A stretch of 64,000 nt of DNA, from assembly GCA_910583935.1 (NCBI GenBank), contig CAJTZM010000001.1:124001-188000 (forward strand), read 5' to 3'. Positions 60,432 through 64,000 of the stretch are shown here, piece after piece (position 1 is the stretch's first letter; every line of letters starts with the position of its first letter). The notes under the pieces were generated by a model. The model saw only the letters and a list, made by a program, of their open reading frames with translations. It had not been told where the DNA came from and ran no database searches. Made by a program: the position numbers and the translations under genes. Source of the stretch: an uncultured Oscillospiraceae bacterium (lineage in GTDB: Bacteria; Bacillota; Clostridia; Oscillospirales; Ruminococcaceae).

Positions 60432-61565
60432 TTATTTTACGGTAATCAGCTCATACGCACGGGTGCCAAGCCCAATTTTTTCTGCATGCTCCAGACAGGT
60501 TTTCCATTCAGATTCTGGTGTAGAATTGGTAAAATGATCGTGATGATCGACAAAATCGGCCCTCGCCATATTTTTTGCCAGTTGTCCGCCCGGCAGGGGA
60601 TCAGCAGCCATACAGGCGTCAACGCAGGCCTGATCCAACGCCAGCGGATCAAAGGATGCGAACATCCCGATATTCGGCAGAATCGGCAGGTCATTTTCGC
60701 AATGGCAGTCACAATTGGGCGATACGTCAACTACTAGGGAAATGTGAAAACAGGGCCGGCCGTCCACAACTGCTTTTGTATATTCAGCCATCCGGCAGTT
60801 TAAATCGGAAAGGGCGGCGCTGCTGTCAAAAGAAATCGCATCAAAATTACAGGAGCCAAGACAACGGCCACATCCAACACAATTTTCCTGATTTACCCAC
60901 ATTTTTTTGCTGTCAGCATCAAACGTTAAACCGTTGTTTGCGCATTCCTGCTGGCAGCGGCGGCATCCGCGGCATTTCTCACGATTAATACTGGGCTTGC
61001 CGTCTTTATGCTGATCCTTTTTACCGGCACGAGAGCCGCATCCCATGCCGATATTCTTGATTGCTCCGCCAAAACCAGTCATCTCATGCCCTTTAAAATG
61101 GGTAAGACTGATAAAAACATCCGCATCCATAATAGCGCGCCCAATTTTCGCCTCTTGGATGTATTCTCCTCCCTTTACCGGAACAGAAACATCATCCGTC
61201 CCTTTCAGTCCGTCTCCGATTAAAATTGGGCAGCCGACCGTCAGCGGCGTAAATCCGTTTTCCCATGCGCAATACAGGTGCTCCAACGCGTTTTTACGGC
61301 TACCAGGATACAACGTATTGCAATCAGTCAAAAAGGGATGGCCACCTAATTCTTTTACCACATCAGCTACTGCTTTTGCATAATTGGGCCGCAGAAAGCT
61401 GATATTCCCCAGTTCACCAAAATGCATTTTTATCGCTGCAAATTTGCCATCCATTTCAATTTTATGAATTCCTGCCGCTTTAATCAATTTTTTGAGCTTA
61501 GCTGGCAGGCCGTCGCCAAAAGCTTCTGTATGAAAGTCGGTAAAATAAACCTTAGCCTTTTCCAT
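60432..61565 (-). CDS. DUF362-domain 4Fe-4S protein
   Basis: A 377-residue protein with an N-terminal and C-terminal DUF362 fold ('KVYFTDFHTEAFGDGLPAKLKKLI', 'FISLTHFKGHEMTGFGGAIKNIGMG', 'MFASFDPLALDQACVDAC'). An inserted two-cluster ferredoxin module lies near residues 199-245 (Cys-x2-Cys-x2-Cys-x3-Cys twice, the first as 'CRGCRRCQQEC'). DUF362 proteins are iron-sulfur redox proteins of anaerobes whose reaction is unknown. The start ATG 61565 follows aggagg. A symmetric attgac-n6-gtcaat element at 61613-61630 lies upstream and could be an operator. Confidence 0.85.
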   Translation of the reverse strand: MEKAKVYFTDFHTEAFGDGLPAKLKKLIKAAGIHKIEMDGKFAAIKMHFGELGNISFLRPNYAKAVADVVKELGGHPFLTDCNTLYPGSRKNALEHLYCAWENGFTPLTVGCPILIGDGLKGTDDVSVPVKGGEYIQEAKIGRAIMDADVFISLTHFKGHEMTGFGGAIKNIGMGCGSRAGKKDQHKDGKPSINREKCRGCRRCQQECANNGLTFDADSKKMWVNQENCVGCGRCLGSCNFDAISFDSSAALSDLNCRMAEYTKAVVDGRPCFHISLVVDVSPNCDCHCENDLPILPNIGMFASFDPLALDQACVDACMAADPLPGGQLAKNMARADFVDHHDHFTNSTPESEWKTCLEHAEKIGLGTRAYELITVK

Positions 61566-61710
61566 TTGGTTTCCTCCTATTTCATTTGTAAGTTTCTTAT
61601 AAGATGACATATATTGACTCTATTGTCAATCATTTTTAGAAAATCATGCCAAATTTTTGTAACATGGCTTTATCAAACCCACGTTTTCAAGAAATAATGA
61701 TAAAAATCTC

Positions 61711-61739
61711 TTGAGAAAACATTCTTTATATAGTAGTAT
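61711..61739 (+). promoter_or_regulatory. Possible promoter of the SpoU-family methyltransferase
   Basis: TTGAGA (61711-61716), a 17-base spacer and TAGTAT (61734-61739), about 50 bases before the gene. Confidence 0.45.
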
Positions 61740-61788
61740 AAGGGATTGTAGTAATAAAAAGTATTGTAAACGAGAAAGGGAGCATAGA

Positions 61789-62511
61789 ATGGATTTAAAA
61801 AAATACAAACATGAAGCCGCTTATTCCTATACATTGGGAATGGCGCCTACGCTTGAACTGATTCAGTACCATAGAGAAGCAATCGACAAGGTTTATGTCC
61901 ATCCGGACTATGTACCCCGTGACGAATCATACAATATTTTTGAGGTATGCAGCAGCCAAGATCTTCCCTGGGAGGTAAATAAAAAAGTCTTTGACCGGCT
62001 TTCGGCCAAAGAAAATGTTTATGTTATTGGCGTATTCAGCAAATATTCTGCACCGGTTGCTGCGGACCAACCACACATCGTTCTGGTTAATCCAAGCAAT
62101 TCTGGAAATTTAGGTACAATTATCCGCACTGGCGTTGGTTTTGGATTAAAAAATCTGGCGATTATCCGCCCAGCGGTAGATCCTTATGATCCAAAGACCA
62201 TTCGTTCTTCTATGGGCGCATTGTTTCATATCAATCTTTCCTTTTTTGCTTCCTTCCAAGAATATCAAGAGCAATTTTTCGCACACAGAATTTACTCCTT
62301 CATGTTAAAAGGGCAAAAAAGTCTGCGGGAGCTTCATCCGCCTTTTCCTCCGCTTTTTTCACTGGTTTTTGGGAACGAGGCGACTGGCCTGCCAGATTGC
62401 TTTTTAGATTATGGAGAGAGCATTATCATCCGTCACAGCCATGCAATTGATTCTTTAAATTTGTCCATCGCATTCGGAATTGCTGCTCACACTTTTTCTC
62501 AGTGTGAATAA
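61789..62511 (+). CDS. SpoU/TrmH-family RNA methyltransferase
   Basis: A 240-residue 2'-O-ribose methyltransferase of the SPOUT class. The three family motifs are present: 'LVNPSNSGNLGTIIRTGVGFG' (motif 1, around residues 103-124), 'LVFGNEATGLP' (motif 2) and 'DSLNLSIAFGIAAHTF' (motif 3), forming the knotted AdoMet site. The N-terminal domain of about 95 residues is not an obvious rRNA-binding SpoU_sub domain. The target RNA is unknown. ATG 61789 follows aaaggga; a longer in-frame ORF from 61711 overlaps the promoter and is rejected. Confidence 0.87.
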   Translation: MDLKKYKHEAAYSYTLGMAPTLELIQYHREAIDKVYVHPDYVPRDESYNIFEVCSSQDLPWEVNKKVFDRLSAKENVYVIGVFSKYSAPVAADQPHIVLVNPSNSGNLGTIIRTGVGFGLKNLAIIRPAVDPYDPKTIRSSMGALFHINLSFFASFQEYQEQFFAHRIYSFMLKGQKSLRELHPPFPPLFSLVFGNEATGLPDCFLDYGESIIIRHSHAIDSLNLSIAFGIAAHTFSQCE

Positions 62512-62543
62512 AGCCGGCGAAGCAGGTTTTCGCCGGGCTTTTC
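62511..62543. terminator. Terminator between the methyltransferase and spoIIIAB
   Basis: A stem of aagccggcga and tcgccgggctt arms with one bulged base, followed by tttcc on the plus strand. It lies between the convergent methyltransferase and spoIIIAB genes and may serve both. Confidence 0.6.
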
Positions 62544-62550
62544 CATACTG

Positions 62551-63057
62551 TTACCAAAATAAAATTACCAGCGCCAGACCTCCCATGAGACCTAGAGACT
62601 GATATAGCTTTCCGCTGGTTTGATATCGCTGTGCCGCCGCATCCCGCTGGATCTGTAAACGATTTTCTAAAAGATTCAGTTGATCTAACTGGCCTTGTAA
62701 ACCAGTACTGCCCAAAATTCCCCCTAAATCGATTAAAATTTGCCGGTCCTCGCTGTTTAATGCATCGGATCGCTCTGCCAGTAAGCTTTTTTGCCATGCA
62801 TCAGGAAAAACCTCCCCCTGTTTATAGAAATCCAGGCAGGTCGAAAGAAAAGGAAGATTTTTTACTGCTTTTCTAGAAACCGCCTCTTGCAAAATGCGCG
62901 CTGGCTCTGCCATGGTAAAAACAAGCTGTGCTTTAAAAAATTCTATTAGGGATATGGCAGCTTCCAACTGCTGCACTCGCTTGTTCATCTGTGCCGACGC
63001 CCATCGGCCAATCGATAAACAAGCTGTTGCCGCCAGAAAAAAACCGATCCATCTCAT
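62551..63057 (-). CDS. spoIIIAB: Stage III sporulation protein AB
   Basis: A 168-residue SpoIIIAB: an N-terminal membrane helix (residues 3-22), a helical soluble domain ('RVQQLEAAISLIEFFKAQLVFT', 'DLGGILGSTGLQGQLDQLNLLENRL'), and a C-terminal membrane helix ('LGLMGGLALVILFW'). It resembles a bacterial type II secretion F-type inner-membrane component and recruits the SpoIIIAA ATPase. ATG 63057 has a perfect aggagg 9 bases upstream. It starts 125 bases before the spoIIIAA stop, a much longer overlap than usual. No spoIIIAC follows it; that gene lies about 57 kb away. Confidence 0.92.
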   Translation of the reverse strand: MRWIGFFLAATACLSIGRWASAQMNKRVQQLEAAISLIEFFKAQLVFTMAEPARILQEAVSRKAVKNLPFLSTCLDFYKQGEVFPDAWQKSLLAERSDALNSEDRQILIDLGGILGSTGLQGQLDQLNLLENRLQIQRDAAAQRYQTSGKLYQSLGLMGGLALVILFW

Positions 63058-64000
63058 ACTTCATTTCCTCCTGATTAATCCATTGCCTGATTTTTCCCGC
63101 ATTCTCCTGCCCATCGAGGATCACAACTGTACTAAAGGACCCCATCCGCAGTAAATTTACAATTGCAGGCTTTTGGCACAGATCCTGAAAACTTCTGGCA
63201 TGTACGGTTGCTGCTATCGTCACACCTGACGCCATAGCCATTGCGATAGGGGGCACCTCGCTTTCCTGGCCAATTTCGTCGCAAAATATCATATGAGGAG
63301 ATAATGTTCGTACCGCAATAGAAATTCCGTCGCTTTTCGCGATACCATTGAGCACATCGGTACAGAAGCCTATATTGTTTTGTGGATATCCTCCTACTAA
63401 AGCTGCAATTTCTTCCCGTTCGTCTATCAAAACAATTTTTCGTATCCTCCCTTTCCACATGCTTCCCAGCTGGCGCGCAAGATCTCGTAAGATCGTTGTT
63501 TTTCCGCTGGCAGGAGGACCGGCCAGCAAAATCCCGCCGGCTCCATCCCAATACCGGAGGACTTCGTCCGCTACCCCAAAAACCTGGTGTGCAATTCGAA
63601 TATTGATAGAGGAAATTTCCCTCATGCCCGCCAGTTTTCCCTCCTGATAGACGCCTGTCCCACAAATTCCGGCACGATGGCCTCCGGTCAGGGTAACGAA
63701 TCCATTTTTTAGCTCGTTTTGATGGGTATGAACCGAATAGCTGCAAATTGCCCGAAAGCATTCTTCCAGCATTTCCCGCTGAACAAAAAAGCTGTTTTGA
63801 TCTGGAAAATTTTTGATCTCCCCTGTTCGTGACAGAAATTGTCCTCTGGTCCCTGTCTGAAGATATAATGGCTGTCCCAATCGCAGGCGAATTTCCCGGA
63901 CCTTCTTTTGCAGCTCCGGGTCTAAAGTGCCTAAAACCCGGCGGAATGGTTCAGGTAAGATGGATATAACGTTTTTAAAAGGGTTGTCTTTTTTAGGTTC
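62933..64000 (-). CDS. spoIIIAA: Stage III sporulation protein AA, 5' end cut by the window
   Basis: A secretion-type (GspE/VirB11-like) ATPase that powers the SpoIIIA-SpoIIQ channel from the mother-cell side. The frame is open through the right edge, so the start lies beyond 64000; a TTG at 63880 is an internal codon. At least 355 codons are visible. Walker A is 'GPPASGKTT', Walker B-like 'KIVLIDEREEIAALVGG', then 'IFCDEIGQESEVPPIAMAMASGVTIAATVHA'. The usual C-terminus is near 'IRQWINQEEMKYE'. About 40 extra residues follow, read through the start of spoIIIAB. The gene is normally first in a contiguous spoIIIAA-AH operon. Confidence 0.93.
   Translation of the reverse strand, partial: EPKKDNPFKNVISILPEPFRRVLGTLDPELQKKVREIRLRLGQPLYLQTGTRGQFLSRTGEIKNFPDQNSFFVQREMLEECFRAICSYSVHTHQNELKNGFVTLTGGHRAGICGTGVYQEGKLAGMREISSINIRIAHQVFGVADEVLRYWDGAGGILLAGPPASGKTTILRDLARQLGSMWKGRIRKIVLIDEREEIAALVGGYPQNNIGFCTDVLNGIAKSDGISIAVRTLSPHMIFCDEIGQESEVPPIAMAMASGVTIAATVHARSFQDLCQKPAIVNLLRMGSFSTVVILDGQENAGKIRQWINQEEMKYEMDRFFSGGNSLFIDWPMGVGTDEQASAAVGSCHIPNRIF

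Noticed and set aside
63132..63761. 209-codon frame within spoIIIAA on the same strand
   Set aside because: An out-of-frame shadow of the ATPase gene, rich in Arg/Ser/Cys.
63878..63880. TTG as start of spoIIIAA
   Set aside because: The frame stays open to 64000 with family-like sequence ('PEPFRRVLGTLDPELQKK'), so the true start is outside the window.
1..64000. CRISPR arrays, insertion sequences, prophage
   Set aside because: No regularly spaced direct repeats, transposase or phage structural genes were found on either strand.

Overview
The window looks like chromosome of a Gram-positive, endospore-forming anaerobe of the class Clostridia, most likely a Ruminococcaceae/Oscillospiraceae-type lineage (inference). 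The basis is the set of stage III sporulation genes, spoVG and a CwlD-like amidase, a two-gene transketolase, an IspH-ribosomal protein S1 fusion, a DUF362 ferredoxin-type protein, a T-box leader and several TTG starts with strong aggagg ribosome binding sites. Almost all of it is core genome. No insertion sequences, prophage or CRISPR arrays were seen.

Layout. 1-5.4 kb (+): end of ylmH, divIVA, a small unknown ORF, lspA, rluD, a HAD phosphatase and the two transketolase halves, closed by a strong hairpin terminator. 5.6-9.0 kb (+): spoIIIAC-AD-AE-AF-AG-AH. 9.2-21.4 kb (+): asp23, nusB, a TsaD paralogue, xseA-xseB-ispA, a DUF212 membrane protein, dxs, tlyA, nadK, argR, recN, a ThrE-type exporter and a frameshifted acetyltransferase, mostly with overlapping or nearly abutting ends. 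21.5-23.1 kb: T-box-controlled tyrS. 23.2-25.8 kb (-): unknown protein, dnaI-like and dnaD-like primosome genes. 25.9-34 kb: tRNA-Gly(GCC), pyk, a membrane protein, cwlD, radA, an adaptor plus FtsX-type permease pair, then a convergent Xer-type recombinase next to a perfect palindrome. 34.2-38.9 kb: a YtcJ-like amidohydrolase, then (-) a DUF4358 lipoprotein-MBOAT-DHHW surface acylation cassette. 39-44.4 kb (-): rpiR, baiN-like, cmk, plsC, ispH-rpsA. 44.5-51.5 kb: spoVG, murC, an M42 peptidase, and the threonine-branch genes pheB-hom-thrB-lysC. 51.8-62.5 kb: ytvI, a Ca2+-type P-ATPase, sbcD-sbcC and an unknown gene, a DUF362 protein and a SpoU-family methyltransferase. 62.5-64 kb (-): spoIIIAB and spoIIIAA, with spoIIIAA running off the right edge.

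The most notable feature is that the normally contiguous spoIIIAA-AH operon is split. AA-AB lie on the minus strand at the right end and AC-AH on the plus strand at the left end, about 57 kb apart. The orientation is such that one inversion with ends just before spoIIIAC and just after spoIIIAB would restore the standard operon. In addition, recN is followed by an exporter instead of the usual spoIVB-spo0A, spoIIIAA and spoIIIAB overlap by 125 nt, and a GNAT gene is broken by a single-base frameshift. Functionally the window covers cell-envelope work (lspA, murC, plsC, MBOAT/DHHW), isoprenoid synthesis (dxs, ispA, ispH), DNA repair and replication (recN, radA, sbcCD, xseAB, dnaD/dnaI) and sporulation.
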